64,000 nucleotides of DNA, taken from UBA668 sp040081465 (GTDB taxonomy: Bacteria; Actinomycetota; Acidimicrobiia; Acidimicrobiales; Ilumatobacteraceae). Positions within the stretch are counted from its first letter, which is position 1, and every line of letters starts with the position of its first letter. The stretch is from the NCBI GenBank assembly GCA_040081465.1, contig JBEBGL010000003.1, forward strand, positions 186,001 to 250,000. The letters run 5' to 3'. Positions 6,765-15,305 of the stretch are shown here, in pieces. The translations under genes and the position numbers were made by a program. The notes beneath the pieces are model-generated. The model was given only the letters and a program-made list of their open reading frames with translations, ran no database searches and was not told where the DNA came from.

Positions 6765-8741
6765 ATGGAGGCGAGGCGGAGGCGGTGGCGTGGTGGAGCG
6801 CGGTTTGCCGCGTACCTAGGCGCGACCATGCTGCCAATGGTGTGGCTCGGCCTGGTGCTCGGCCAAACCGTCACCAATCAGGTCGACGCCGCCGCCATTC
6901 GCGAAGGCGAGTCGCAAGCCAAGTCGATGGCCAGCGCCGCCGTTGAGCCGTATCTCGATAGCGGGATGCTGAGCGACGGCCTGTCGGATGATCAGCGCGC
7001 TTCGATCGCGCGGGCCACGTCGCACTTGCTCGGTCAAGGCAGCGCTCTGTCAATTCGCGTCCGCGACCTTGCCGGACAGATTGTGTTCGACGCCGCCGAT
7101 CCCTACGGAGTGCAACCGGCGACTCCGCCAGACGATGAAGTGCAAGAGGCGATCGACGTGGGAATGGTGTCGCTCCTTACCACCGTCGGCGCTGACGAGG
7201 TCGACGGCAGCCGCACCGACGGTGCGCAGGCGATCGAGGTCTACGTTGCGATTCACCCGATCGAGAACACTGGCCTCGTTGTCGGCGTACTCGAGGTCTA
7301 CATCCCCTACGCGCCGATTGCGGCCGAGCGGCAGGCATCGCTCACTCAATTACGTCTATCGATCATCTTCGGTCTAATTGCGTTGTGGCTGGTGTTGGTG
7401 CTGATCGTCGTTTCGATTGCGCGCCGCACGCGCCAGCAAAGCAAGCAGTCAGAGTTTCAGGCGTTGCACGATTCGCTCACAGGTTTGCCGGGCCGAGTCT
7501 TGTATCGCGATCGCGTTGCAGCCGCACTCAGCGCGGCCGGTCGCTTGGGTAACGACGTCGCGGTCGCGGTGCTCGATCTCGATCGCTTCAAAGACGTGAA
7601 CGAATCGCTAGGCCATCGCAATGGCGACGAGTTTCTGCGCATCGTCGCCCAGCGCCTGAAGGCCACCTTGCGTCCGGGCGACACCGTCGCACGACTGGGT
7701 GGAGACGAGTTCGGCCTCGTGCTGCCGGGCACCGTGTCGGAATCGGTGGAAGACATCTTGGCCCGCGTACTTCTCGCGCTTGAGGCGGAAGCGGAACTCG
7801 GTGGTGTTGCAATTTCTGCAGAAGCGAGCATCGGCTACGCGATGTGGCCCAGCGATGCCGAGGAACCGGACGACCTGCTGCGCAGAGCAGACCTCGCGCT
7901 GGATACCGCCAAGGTCGCCCGCGGAACGATTGTGCGCTATCACCCGGGCAGCGGCGAGTTCGATCCGCAGCGGCTCGGGCTGATTTCCGAACTCCGTCGT
8001 GCAATCGGCGGCGGCGAATTGGTGCTGCACTATCAGCCAAAGATTGATGTCCCGACAGGCAACGTGACCGCGTTCGAGGCACTCGTGCGTTGGAATCACC
8101 CGTCCCGCGGTCTGATGCCGCCATGCGATTTCATTCCGATCGCGGAGAGCACCGGTCTGATTGGGCCGCTCACGCACTGGGTCGTCGACTCGGCATTGGC
8201 GCAACTCGCCGAGTGGTCCGAATCTCGCCCCGAACTCTCAATGGCCGTCAACATCTCGGCGCGCAACCTGCGTGACGACCTGCCCGGTTGGGTGCTCAAT
8301 CGCTTGGCGGCGCACGGCATCGAGTCGGCTCGACTAGTTCTTGAAATCACCGAAACGTCGATCGCCGCCGACCCCATCAGGGCAACCGTGCTGCTTGAGG
8401 AGCTCAGCGCTGCTGGCGTGAAAGTGAGCCTCGACGACTTTGGCCAGGGTTACACGTCACTCGGTTCGCTAGGCCACTTGCCGGTGAGTGAATTGAAGAT
8501 CGATCGCGGATTCGTCTTCGCCATGCAGGAGAGCCACGAGGATCGAGCAATCGTTGCGTCGGTCATCGAGCTTGGTCATCAGCTTGGTCTGACCGTTGTC
8601 GCCGAGGGTGTCGAGACCGATGCGGTGTGCGAAACCCTACGAGTGATGGGTTGCGACACGATGCAGGGCTACCTGTTCTCTCCTGCAGTACCCGCGTCGC
8701 AAGCGCTGGGGTTGATTGAGGGCGTGCACTCGAAGGTGTGA
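6765..8741 (+). CDS. Membrane-anchored GGDEF-EAL protein (cyclic di-GMP synthesis/turnover)
   Basis: The frame is open from 6486, but the ATG at 6765 gives a proper N-terminus: a basic patch, then TM1 at about 13-34. A periplasmic sensor region of about 160 residues and TM2 at about 193-217 follow. Next is a cyclase domain with intact GGDEF at 312-316 and RPGD placed five residues upstream, a product-inhibition I-site. A phosphodiesterase domain follows, with EAL at 438-440, a DDFGQGYTSL loop, the KID lysine and AEGVET. Both active sites look intact, so it may be bifunctional. It is divergent from dinB. Confidence 0.92.
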   Translation: MEARRRRWRGGARFAAYLGATMLPMVWLGLVLGQTVTNQVDAAAIREGESQAKSMASAAVEPYLDSGMLSDGLSDDQRASIARATSHLLGQGSALSIRVRDLAGQIVFDAADPYGVQPATPPDDEVQEAIDVGMVSLLTTVGADEVDGSRTDGAQAIEVYVAIHPIENTGLVVGVLEVYIPYAPIAAERQASLTQLRLSIIFGLIALWLVLVLIVVSIARRTRQQSKQSEFQALHDSLTGLPGRVLYRDRVAAALSAAGRLGNDVAVAVLDLDRFKDVNESLGHRNGDEFLRIVAQRLKATLRPGDTVARLGGDEFGLVLPGTVSESVEDILARVLLALEAEAELGGVAISAEASIGYAMWPSDAEEPDDLLRRADLALDTAKVARGTIVRYHPGSGEFDPQRLGLISELRRAIGGGELVLHYQPKIDVPTGNVTAFEALVRWNHPSRGLMPPCDFIPIAESTGLIGPLTHWVVDSALAQLAEWSESRPELSMAVNISARNLRDDLPGWVLNRLAAHGIESARLVLEITETSIAADPIRATVLLEELSAAGVKVSLDDFGQGYTSLGSLGHLPVSELKIDRGFVFAMQESHEDRAIVASVIELGHQLGLTVVAEGVETDAVCETLRVMGCDTMQGYLFSPAVPASQALGLIEGVHSKV

Positions 8742-8954
8742 CGTCTGGGCTGACGGGCGCAATACCCGGGTCCAAGAAACGAGTGACGCGACGATGGTCG
8801 CCGCGACGATAAATGTCGACTCGGCAACGTGGCCGCGCACCAAGACGGCCGCGACTGCGGTCGCGACGCTAAGGCCGAGGGCCAGACGGACCTGGCTGAT
8901 CCAGTCGACTGGCGGCGCTGCGTGGGTGATCTGCGATGTGTGCATGGCGTTCAT
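8637..8954 (-). CDS. Small predicted two-helix membrane protein
   Basis: The 105-residue frame starts at ATG 8954 (a second ATG is three codons later). Its first 70 residues are protein-like: a polar N-terminus, a hydrophobic helix at about 25-41 and a second at about 48-64. The last 34 residues lie antisense to the end of the GGDEF-EAL gene, a 105-base convergent overlap that may reflect loss of an earlier stop. It resembles no family I can name. The alternative is that this 213-base gap is non-coding. Confidence 0.45.
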   Translation of the reverse strand: MNAMHTSQITHAAPPVDWISQVRLALGLSVATAVAAVLVRGHVAESTFIVAATIVASLVSWTRVLRPSAQTSHLRVHALNQPQRLRRGYCRREQVALHRVATHHS

Positions 8955-9035
8955 GACTAGTAGACGTTTGAGGCGACGCGTTCTGTCAGTTTTCGGACAA
9001 CTTTCATTGGAATGTCATGCCAGTAGGGTTTCCCC

Positions 9036-9839
9036 GTGGGCCTTCTTGACAAACTCGATATGTCGCGGCGTCTCAGCCGCGACGAGTACGAGCGGCAGCT
9101 CAGCTCGGGCCAGCAGCGCATGTCGCAGCTGCGCCTTCACCTCGGTGGGCTGATGGGTGCGGGTGGCTTGGGGCCCGGACTACTTGTGATTCTCGAAGGC
9201 CCTGACGCTTCCGGAAAGGGTGGCGCGATCAAAGCCCTTGTTGGCCACCTCGACCCGCGCCATTACGAGGTCGTCTCGTACGCCGCGCCGACGCACAAGG
9301 AAAAGCATCACCACTTTTTGTGGCGCTTCTACCAAGAGCTCCCCGGCCTCGGTGAGATGGCGGTGTTCGACCGCAGCTGGTACGGGCGGGTCTTGGTTGA
9401 ACGCGTTGAGGGCTTCGCGAGCAAAACCGAGTGGAAGCGTGCCTACAAGGCGATCGTAGATTTCGAAGAGTCGCTATGCGAAGAAAGCCTGATCGTCGTC
9501 AAGTTTTGGATGCACGTCAGCGACGAAGAACAGCTACGCCGCTTTGAGGGGCGAGCGGCCGACCCACTAAAGCGCTGGAAGCTCACCGAAGAAGACTGGC
9601 GCAACCGTGAAAAGAATCGGGCTTACGAGGCGGCTGCGGAAGAGATGTTCACGCGTACCGACCATAAGTTGGCGCCGTGGCACGTGATCGCCGCCGAGCA
9701 AAAGCGCTTTGCGCGTATCGAGGTGCTGCAAACCGTGATCGCAAGCGTCGAAGCAGGAATGAAGCGCTGGGGGCTTGAGGTGCCGCCGCCCGTCGCAGAG
9801 CAAGAAGCGCTCAGCTCGACGGACGGTCGCGAGGAATAG
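9036..9839 (+). CDS. ppk2: Polyphosphate kinase 2 family protein
   Basis: PPK2 enzymes transfer phosphate between polyphosphate and nucleotides in the cytoplasm. The 267-residue product starts at GTG 9036. It carries the Walker A variant GPDASGKGG (55-63), the RF(Y)QELPGLGEMAVFDRSWYGRV block with Walker B (110-118), and a C-terminal lid ending APWHVI. The direction and nucleotide specificity (ADP, GDP or AMP) cannot be read reliably from these motifs. It stands alone, and its stop faces the amidase stop nine bases away. Confidence 0.92.
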   Translation: MGLLDKLDMSRRLSRDEYERQLSSGQQRMSQLRLHLGGLMGAGGLGPGLLVILEGPDASGKGGAIKALVGHLDPRHYEVVSYAAPTHKEKHHHFLWRFYQELPGLGEMAVFDRSWYGRVLVERVEGFASKTEWKRAYKAIVDFEESLCEESLIVVKFWMHVSDEEQLRRFEGRAADPLKRWKLTEEDWRNREKNRAYEAAAEEMFTRTDHKLAPWHVIAAEQKRFARIEVLQTVIASVEAGMKRWGLEVPPPVAEQEALSSTDGREE

Positions 9840-9848
9840 CCGCCGGGC

Positions 9849-11285
9849 TTATAGCGGTGGGCGGCGATGCGCCCACGGCTGCGCAGTTTCGAGCTGAGCA
9901 GCTACGCGCAGCAACACGTCTTCGCGTCCGTAGGCGGCGACTAACTGAACTCCGACGGGCAAGCCGTCGGGTGTCCAATGCAACGGCAAGCTGATTGCCG
10001 GCTGCCCACTGGCGTTGAACGCCGGTGTGAAGGCCACGTACTGCGTCGTCCTGGCCATCGGCGCTAGTGGATTTTGCGGGTTGTTGGCGAACGTCCCGAC
10101 CGGCAGCGGCGGTTCGCCAAGCGTTGGCGTGAGCAGCAGGTCCCAGCCGTCGTGCCACCACTGCTGCACGGCACGTCGAAACTCGACGTTCGCCGCCAAC
10201 GCCATCGCATAGTCGACGCCGTTGACGCCGCGGGCGAACTCGGCCATGGCTCTGTTCACTGGCTCGATGTCGTTCGCACCAAGTTCGCGACCCAACTGAG
10301 TTGCGATGCGCGCGATGCCAACGCCCATGTTCGTGCTCCACAGCGCGGAGAAACGCTGTCCGAACTCGCGATTCGACAGGGCTGCGGGGAAGCCCGGCTC
10401 AACGTTGTGGCCAAGACTCTCGAGCAGCTTCGCTGCGTTGCGAACAGCGATCGTGCACTCTTCGTGTACCGGGCCGCCGAAGGGGTGCTCGTCGAGCAGT
10501 CCGATGCGCAGACGGCCAGGATCGGCGCCGAGTTCGTCGAGGTACGGGCGTGCGGGTGGTGCCGCGATCACGGTGTCGCCGACACCTGGTCCGCGCACAG
10601 CATCGAGCATCGCGGCCGTGTCGCGCACACTGCGACTGACACACAACTCGACACCCAGATTGCTCTCGTCGCGAAATGGGCCGAGGGTGATTCGCCCCTG
10701 CGTCGGCTTTAACCCCACCAGTCCGCAAGCGGATGCGGGAATGCGGATGCTGCCGCCACCATCGCTGGCGTGAGCGATGGGCACCATCCCCGAAGCGACC
10801 GCGGCAGCTGAGCCGCCACTCGAACCTCCTGCCGAATGCTCGCGGTTCCACGGGTTGCGAGTTGGTCCCCACGCGGTTGGTTCGGTTGTGGGCAGGCTGC
10901 CGAACTCGGGACTGTTGGTGCGACCCGCGATCACAAAGCCCGCGGCGCGGAATCGAGACACAAGTGTTGTGTCGCTCGCGGAGATTGGCATCGCGTCTTT
11001 CAAAGCCTGACAACCGTTCGTCAGGGTCTGTCCTGCGTAGTGAGCCCACAGGTCCTTCAGCAATGTTGGGACGCCGCGGAACCTGCCTACTGGCAGGTCG
11101 CTTGCCGCTGTTGCGCGTGCCTCGTCGAACCAGCGAATGATGACCGCGTTGAGTTGCGGGTCGAGGTGCTCGATGCGTTCGATCGCCGCTTCAACCAGTT
11201 CCGTCGCGCTCACTTTGCCAGCTGCGACAAGTGCTGCCTGATCCGTGGCATCGAGCCAGCGAGTGTCGTTTGCTAACGAAGTCAT
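9849..11285 (-). CDS. Amidase signature family hydrolase
   Basis: The 478-residue protein is full length for the amidase signature family, which hydrolyses C-N bonds with a Ser-cisSer-Lys triad. The catalytic Lys is in GVPTLLKDL (about residue 77), the cis-Ser in AGGSSGGSAAAVASG (about 155) and the nucleophile in DGGGSIRIPAS (about 179). No GatB or GatC genes are adjacent, and the N- and C-termini are not typical of GatA. A catabolic amidase for an unknown amide is therefore more likely than tRNA amidation. It has no signal peptide. Confidence 0.9.
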   Translation of the reverse strand: MTSLANDTRWLDATDQAALVAAGKVSATELVEAAIERIEHLDPQLNAVIIRWFDEARATAASDLPVGRFRGVPTLLKDLWAHYAGQTLTNGCQALKDAMPISASDTTLVSRFRAAGFVIAGRTNSPEFGSLPTTEPTAWGPTRNPWNREHSAGGSSGGSAAAVASGMVPIAHASDGGGSIRIPASACGLVGLKPTQGRITLGPFRDESNLGVELCVSRSVRDTAAMLDAVRGPGVGDTVIAAPPARPYLDELGADPGRLRIGLLDEHPFGGPVHEECTIAVRNAAKLLESLGHNVEPGFPAALSNREFGQRFSALWSTNMGVGIARIATQLGRELGANDIEPVNRAMAEFARGVNGVDYAMALAANVEFRRAVQQWWHDGWDLLLTPTLGEPPLPVGTFANNPQNPLAPMARTTQYVAFTPAFNASGQPAISLPLHWTPDGLPVGVQLVAAYGREDVLLRVAAQLETAQPWAHRRPPL

Positions 11286-11350
11286 GCACGAATGTGTAGC
11301 ACTTTCTCGGTAGCTTTGGCCGAGCTGTGCAGCCTCTCGATGGTGCCTCG

Positions 11351-12577
11351 ATGTCCACTCGCGAGGTTCTTCGTTTTGGCGATGTGCGGCAATTGCTGGT
11401 TGCTACAACGGTCTTGCACATTGGCATCTCGTTACAAGCAGCAGCTCTCGGGTTGCAAGCTTTTCGAATCACGGGTCGCCCGGCCGACCTGGGTTGGATC
11501 GGACTCTGCGAGTTCTTGCCCGCAGCGCTGTTGGTGCTGGTTACGGGCACGGTCGCCGACCGCTTCAATCGCAAGGTCGTCGCGCTGTTCGCGATCGGCG
11601 GCGAGATTCTCTCGTCGGTCGCGTTGTTGTTCTATGCACTCACCGATCCGACGGAAGTGTGGCCGCTGTTTGTCATTGCGTTCGTATATGGAATAGCTCG
11701 CGCATTCCTGGCGCCAGCGACACGTGCAATGCCGCCGATGGTGGCGCCGGAGGGCGGTCTGCCAAAGGTGGTCGCGATGAACTCGGCGACGTGGACAGGT
11801 GCAACGATTCTTGGTCCCGTGTTGTCGGGGCTCCTTTACGCGATCGCACCGTGGGTCGCTTATCTCGCGTCGTCGTCGCTGATGTTCGTTGGCGCGCTGA
11901 TGTTTCTGGCTCTGAAGTTCATTCGCCCGCCCGACCCTTCCATCAGCGGGAACCGGCCGACGTTCCGCACGGCTATCGAGGGGTTGTTGTTCATCCGGCG
12001 CACACCAATCCTGCTCGCCGCGATTTCGCTCGATCTGTTTGCGGTGTTGTTCGGCGGGGCCGTCGCGCTCTTGCCGGCGATCGCCGAAGACAGGCTTGGT
12101 ACTGGCGAGCTTGGTTACGGGTTCTTGCGCGCGGCTCCAGGCATCGGTGCGGCGTTAATGGCCGTGCTGTTGGCCTTCCGGCCGATGCGCCGGCGAATCG
12201 GCCGCGTGCTACTGCTCGCCGTGTTCGTGTTCGGCGCATCGACGGTTGTGCTCGGCCTGACGCGGTCGTACCTGCTCGCCTTCATCGCGCTCGTGATATT
12301 GGCTGGTGCCGACATGGTGAGCGTATACATCCGCGGATCGATCGTGCCGCTGGTTACGCCCGACGAGAAGCGCGGCCGCGTGCTAGCCGTTGAGAACGTC
12401 TTCATCGGCGCGAGCAACGAGTTGGGTGCTTTCGAAAGTGGCATCGTCGCGCAGGCGATTGGAACGCCAGCCACTGTGATCGGTGGCGGCGTGGCGACCA
12501 TCGCCATCGTTGGCGTGTGGTGGATCGCGTTTCCATCGCTACGCAACGTTGATCGATTGGAAGACCTAGATCATTGA
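11351..12577 (+). CDS. MFS transporter (EntS-like exporter group)
   Basis: The 408-residue polytopic protein has about 12 hydrophobic segments and the MFS loop signature GTVADRFNRKVV after the second helix. The pattern (MSTREVLRFGDVRQLLVATTV... and an APEGGLPKVVAMNS segment) fits the single-component exporters related to enterobactin exporter EntS. The frame opens at a GTG at 11327, but the ATG at 11351 gives the standard N-terminus. The gene is divergent from the amidase, 65 bases away. The substrate is unknown. Confidence 0.85.
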   Translation: MSTREVLRFGDVRQLLVATTVLHIGISLQAAALGLQAFRITGRPADLGWIGLCEFLPAALLVLVTGTVADRFNRKVVALFAIGGEILSSVALLFYALTDPTEVWPLFVIAFVYGIARAFLAPATRAMPPMVAPEGGLPKVVAMNSATWTGATILGPVLSGLLYAIAPWVAYLASSSLMFVGALMFLALKFIRPPDPSISGNRPTFRTAIEGLLFIRRTPILLAAISLDLFAVLFGGAVALLPAIAEDRLGTGELGYGFLRAAPGIGAALMAVLLAFRPMRRRIGRVLLLAVFVFGASTVVLGLTRSYLLAFIALVILAGADMVSVYIRGSIVPLVTPDEKRGRVLAVENVFIGASNELGAFESGIVAQAIGTPATVIGGGVATIAIVGVWWIAFPSLRNVDRLEDLDH

Positions 12578-12602
12578 CGACCAGCGACGAATGACTGAGG
12601 GG

Positions 12603-13454
12603 CTATATGACGCGGGTGACGATTAGCCACGTCGCGAGCGGAACAAGCAACCATGTCAGCGTCAATAGGACGATGGCGTACACGGCGAAGTCGTAACTGC
12701 TGTCCTTTGGTGGATTGCCGCACGCGCCGATCGTTTCCCACAAGGCGCGGATCGGCTGATCGCTGCTCAGCCGGATTCGTCGCCGCGCCACGCCCGCTGA
12801 GTACAGCGCCGCCCATGCCAGCGCGCCGAACACCACAGCGAGCACGAAAGCGAGGATGACAATTCCTGTCAGATCGCTGAACGCCCAGAGGATGAAACCC
12901 TGAATGCCGCTGAAGATCGCCGAGATGATTGCGCCGCCCAGCAGGAAAGTCGGAAGCCCAAGTTGGTTGCCTTTGTAGCCGGGCTCGACGCGTGCGGCGC
13001 TGATCCGTGCGCGGCGAAGCATGTGGTGTTCGGGCGTTCCCGGAATCGAGTTCGCTTCGCGACGTTCGTACAACTTGCGGATGCGCGTCACCAAGGCGTT
13101 CTGATGACCCTTGACGATCCAGCGCGTCATCTGTTGTACGACGTATGCGGCAAACGGCTTCAGCGGCCCAAGCCGTGGCAGTTTCGCTTTGCGCGCGCCG
13201 TTGCGATCGAGCACTTCTAGCGATCGCATTGCCATGCGATGCGCCTCCTCGAAGCGGTCGGGCCGCCATAGCGGTCTGATCTTCGAGATCTCGCGAACGA
13301 TGTCCTGCTCGACCTGGCCCCGCCCAGCGATCTTCTCGAGTAGGGCACCCTTCTCTTCGGGCGTCACTGCGCGCACAACTCGCAACGCGTCAATGCGATC
13401 GAGGATCAGTTCGTCGAATGCGCCATCTCGCTCGTCGGGAGTCGGACGATCCAT
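12603..13454 (-). CDS. Conserved hypothetical membrane protein
   Basis: The 283-residue product has a long hydrophilic, charged N-terminal half (about 1-155) and three to four hydrophobic helices in the second half, roughly at 168-190, 195-220 and 255-280. I recognise no family domain. It is divergent from mscL and convergent with the MFS gene. The soluble N-terminal part would lie on one face of the membrane, but topology cannot be fixed by eye. Confidence 0.75.
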   Translation of the reverse strand: MDRPTPDERDGAFDELILDRIDALRVVRAVTPEEKGALLEKIAGRGQVEQDIVREISKIRPLWRPDRFEEAHRMAMRSLEVLDRNGARKAKLPRLGPLKPFAAYVVQQMTRWIVKGHQNALVTRIRKLYERREANSIPGTPEHHMLRRARISAARVEPGYKGNQLGLPTFLLGGAIISAIFSGIQGFILWAFSDLTGIVILAFVLAVVFGALAWAALYSAGVARRRIRLSSDQPIRALWETIGACGNPPKDSSYDFAVYAIVLLTLTWLLVPLATWLIVTRVI

Positions 13455-13518
13455 CGGTGCACGTTAACCCGTGACACATCTGCTTCAATACGTCGGTCTG
13501 TCATCAACACGGAAGGAA

Positions 13519-13929
13519 ATGCACGTGAAGAACTTTCTGAAGGAGTTCAAGGAATTCATTGCCACTGGCAACATGATCGAGATTGCAGTCGCGTTCATCC
13601 TCGGTGCCGCGGTCAAGCAAGTAATCGACTCGTTCATCGCAAATGTCGCTAACCCGATTGTCGGTGCGATCTTCGGAAAGCCGAATCTCGACGATTTGCT
13701 GCGGTTCACCCTCCGGGAAGGCAATGCGGCCGACCCGACTGACGACACCGTGTTGGCTATCGGCCCGGTGCTGACTCAGTTCATTTCTCTTGTTCTCGTC
13801 GGTTTCGTGTTGTTTCTCGTCGTCAAGGCATACAACCGGATGCGCAAGCCGAAGGCCGAAACACCGGCAGAGACTCGTGAGATCGACGTTCTTGTCGAGA
13901 TTCGCGAATTACTTAAGGCTCGCGGCTGA
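13519..13929 (+). CDS. mscL: Large-conductance mechanosensitive channel MscL
   Basis: MscL forms a pentameric membrane pore that opens on hypo-osmotic shock. The ATG at 13519 has a GGAAGGA ribosome site and gives the classic N-terminal amphipathic helix (VKNFLKEFKEFIATGN). TM1 then follows (IEIAVAFILGAAVKQVIDSFI), then the periplasmic loop, TM2 (FISLVLVGFVLFLVV) and a charged C-terminal bundle. The 136-residue length is standard. The upstream in-frame ATG at 13471 would add a non-conserved extension. Confidence 0.97.
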   Translation: MHVKNFLKEFKEFIATGNMIEIAVAFILGAAVKQVIDSFIANVANPIVGAIFGKPNLDDLLRFTLREGNAADPTDDTVLAIGPVLTQFISLVLVGFVLFLVVKAYNRMRKPKAETPAETREIDVLVEIRELLKARG

Positions 13930-13988
13930 CGAACGTCACTGCCGCCTGACTTGCATCGCGGCGTGTCAGTCGGTCGAATAGAGGCCTC

Positions 13989-14849
13989 ATGTTCATTCGG
14001 CGGGTTGTTTCTATTGTCTGTTTGCTAGGGCTTGCTACTGCGTGCGAAGTAACGACTTCCGCCGGCCCATCGCAGGCAACCGAAGATGTTTCCGTCGGCG
14101 GGCTGCCACCTACGTTGCCCACGCTTCCGCCTGGCGAAACCACAACCACGGTGCCGCGCACGACTATCCCGGTGATGCCCGCACTGCAAATTGGTTCGTT
14201 GGTTACGCGCAATCGCCTGCTCGTCATCGGCGATTCGATATTCGCGAGTACAGCGAAGCGCAATGGTGGCGAGATGTGCGATGCGCTCGTACCGCTGGGG
14301 TGGGGGGTTGAAGTCGATGCCGAACGCAGTCGCTTCATCGAGTTCGGCCACGAGGTTCTAAGCGAACGCCTTGGCGCCGGCTGGGACGCAGCGGTCGTTC
14401 TGTTGGGCAACAACTACGGAGGCTTCCCGAACCCATTTCGGCGCTCTTTGGAAAGGCTGATAGAGCGTTTGGCACCGAGGCCGGTGGTGCTGCTGACCGT
14501 GAGCGAGTGGCGTGCTGCGCAGCGCGACGTCAACGAAATCATCCTCGACATGCCCAACCTGTACGACAACGTTTACATACTCGATTGGGCAGCGATCACC
14601 GCCGAGCACCCGGAATACTTGAATGGCGAAGACCTCCTTCACCCGAACCCCGCGGGTGAGCTTGCGCTCGTGAATGCCGTTGCCGCCGTCTTGGGACCTG
14701 CGCCGACTCCGCCGGGAACTTGCTACCCCACTAACTTCTTCGACGATTCAGGGCCGGGACCGAGCACGACAACAACGGTGGAAGACACCGCGCCCGATAC
14801 CACCCCTCCCGATACTCCACCCGACACGACCCCACCCACCTCCACCTGA
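13989..14849 (+). CDS. Secreted SGNH-hydrolase-like lipoprotein
   Basis: The protein begins with a signal peptide ending in the lipobox LATAC (Cys 19), so it should be lipid-anchored outside the membrane. A Thr/Pro-rich linker leads to an SGNH-like domain with GDSIFAS (block I), GNNYGG (block III) and DLLHPNPAGE, giving the catalytic Asp-His. A second Thr/Pro/Asp-rich tail ends the 286-residue protein. Such proteins are often esterases or O-acyl handling enzymes of the cell envelope. The substrate is unknown. Confidence 0.8.
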   Translation: MFIRRVVSIVCLLGLATACEVTTSAGPSQATEDVSVGGLPPTLPTLPPGETTTTVPRTTIPVMPALQIGSLVTRNRLLVIGDSIFASTAKRNGGEMCDALVPLGWGVEVDAERSRFIEFGHEVLSERLGAGWDAAVVLLGNNYGGFPNPFRRSLERLIERLAPRPVVLLTVSEWRAAQRDVNEIILDMPNLYDNVYILDWAAITAEHPEYLNGEDLLHPNPAGELALVNAVAAVLGPAPTPPGTCYPTNFFDDSGPGPSTTTTVEDTAPDTTPPDTPPDTTPPTST

Positions 14850-14861
14850 ACCCTGACCGCG

Positions 14862-15305
14862 TTATGGCGCGAGAGCGTTGAACGGTGCCGTCGGAATGTT
14901 GCGCAGCACGCCGTAGACGATCAACGCGGCGGGCAGTGCCCAAACAATCGGACGCGTCAACCACTGCGGCAGATTTAGCGGTGGTCTGTCCCAACTAGTG
15001 CGCATCCACGACCACCAGCCCAAGCCCGCGGCGAGAACGACCAGCGGAACGAACAAGTTGTAGCTCAGCGCTGATCCGACGTCGCCGTTGAAAAGTTGAT
15101 GAAACCCGCGAGTCAGTCCGCATCCGGGACACCACAATCCCGTAGTAGCGCGAAACACGCACTGCGGGAAGTGACTATTCGTTGCGGACGGATCGTTCAA
15201 TGCAACGAATGCGGCCAAACCTGCCGCCGCGCAACCACACGTCACAGGTAGCGCGCGTCGAGCCCAGGTTTTCTGCACGTTGTGAATCGTAGGCTGGAAA
15301 GCCAT
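14862..15305 (-). CDS. DUF2752 family membrane protein
   Basis: The core CPGCGLTRGFHQLFNGD is the hallmark of DUF2752, small membrane proteins of unknown function. Hydrophobic helices flank it at about residues 18-35, 75-95 and 115-135. The frame extends to 15485, but the usable starts are ATG at 15305 or GTG at 15278. The ATG at 15305 shares the palindrome CATG with the start codon of the divergent ABC-F gene, so GTG 15278 may be the real start. Confidence 0.8.
   Translation of the reverse strand: MAFQPTIHNVQKTWARRALPVTCGCAAAGLAAFVALNDPSATNSHFPQCVFRATTGLWCPGCGLTRGFHQLFNGDVGSALSYNLFVPLVVLAAGLGWWSWMRTSWDRPPLNLPQWLTRPIVWALPAALIVYGVLRNIPTAPFNALAP

Noticed and set aside
10074..10712. 212-residue plus-strand frame inside the amidase gene
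   Set aside because: It is an antisense shadow of a gene with clear catalytic motifs; high GC keeps alternative frames open.
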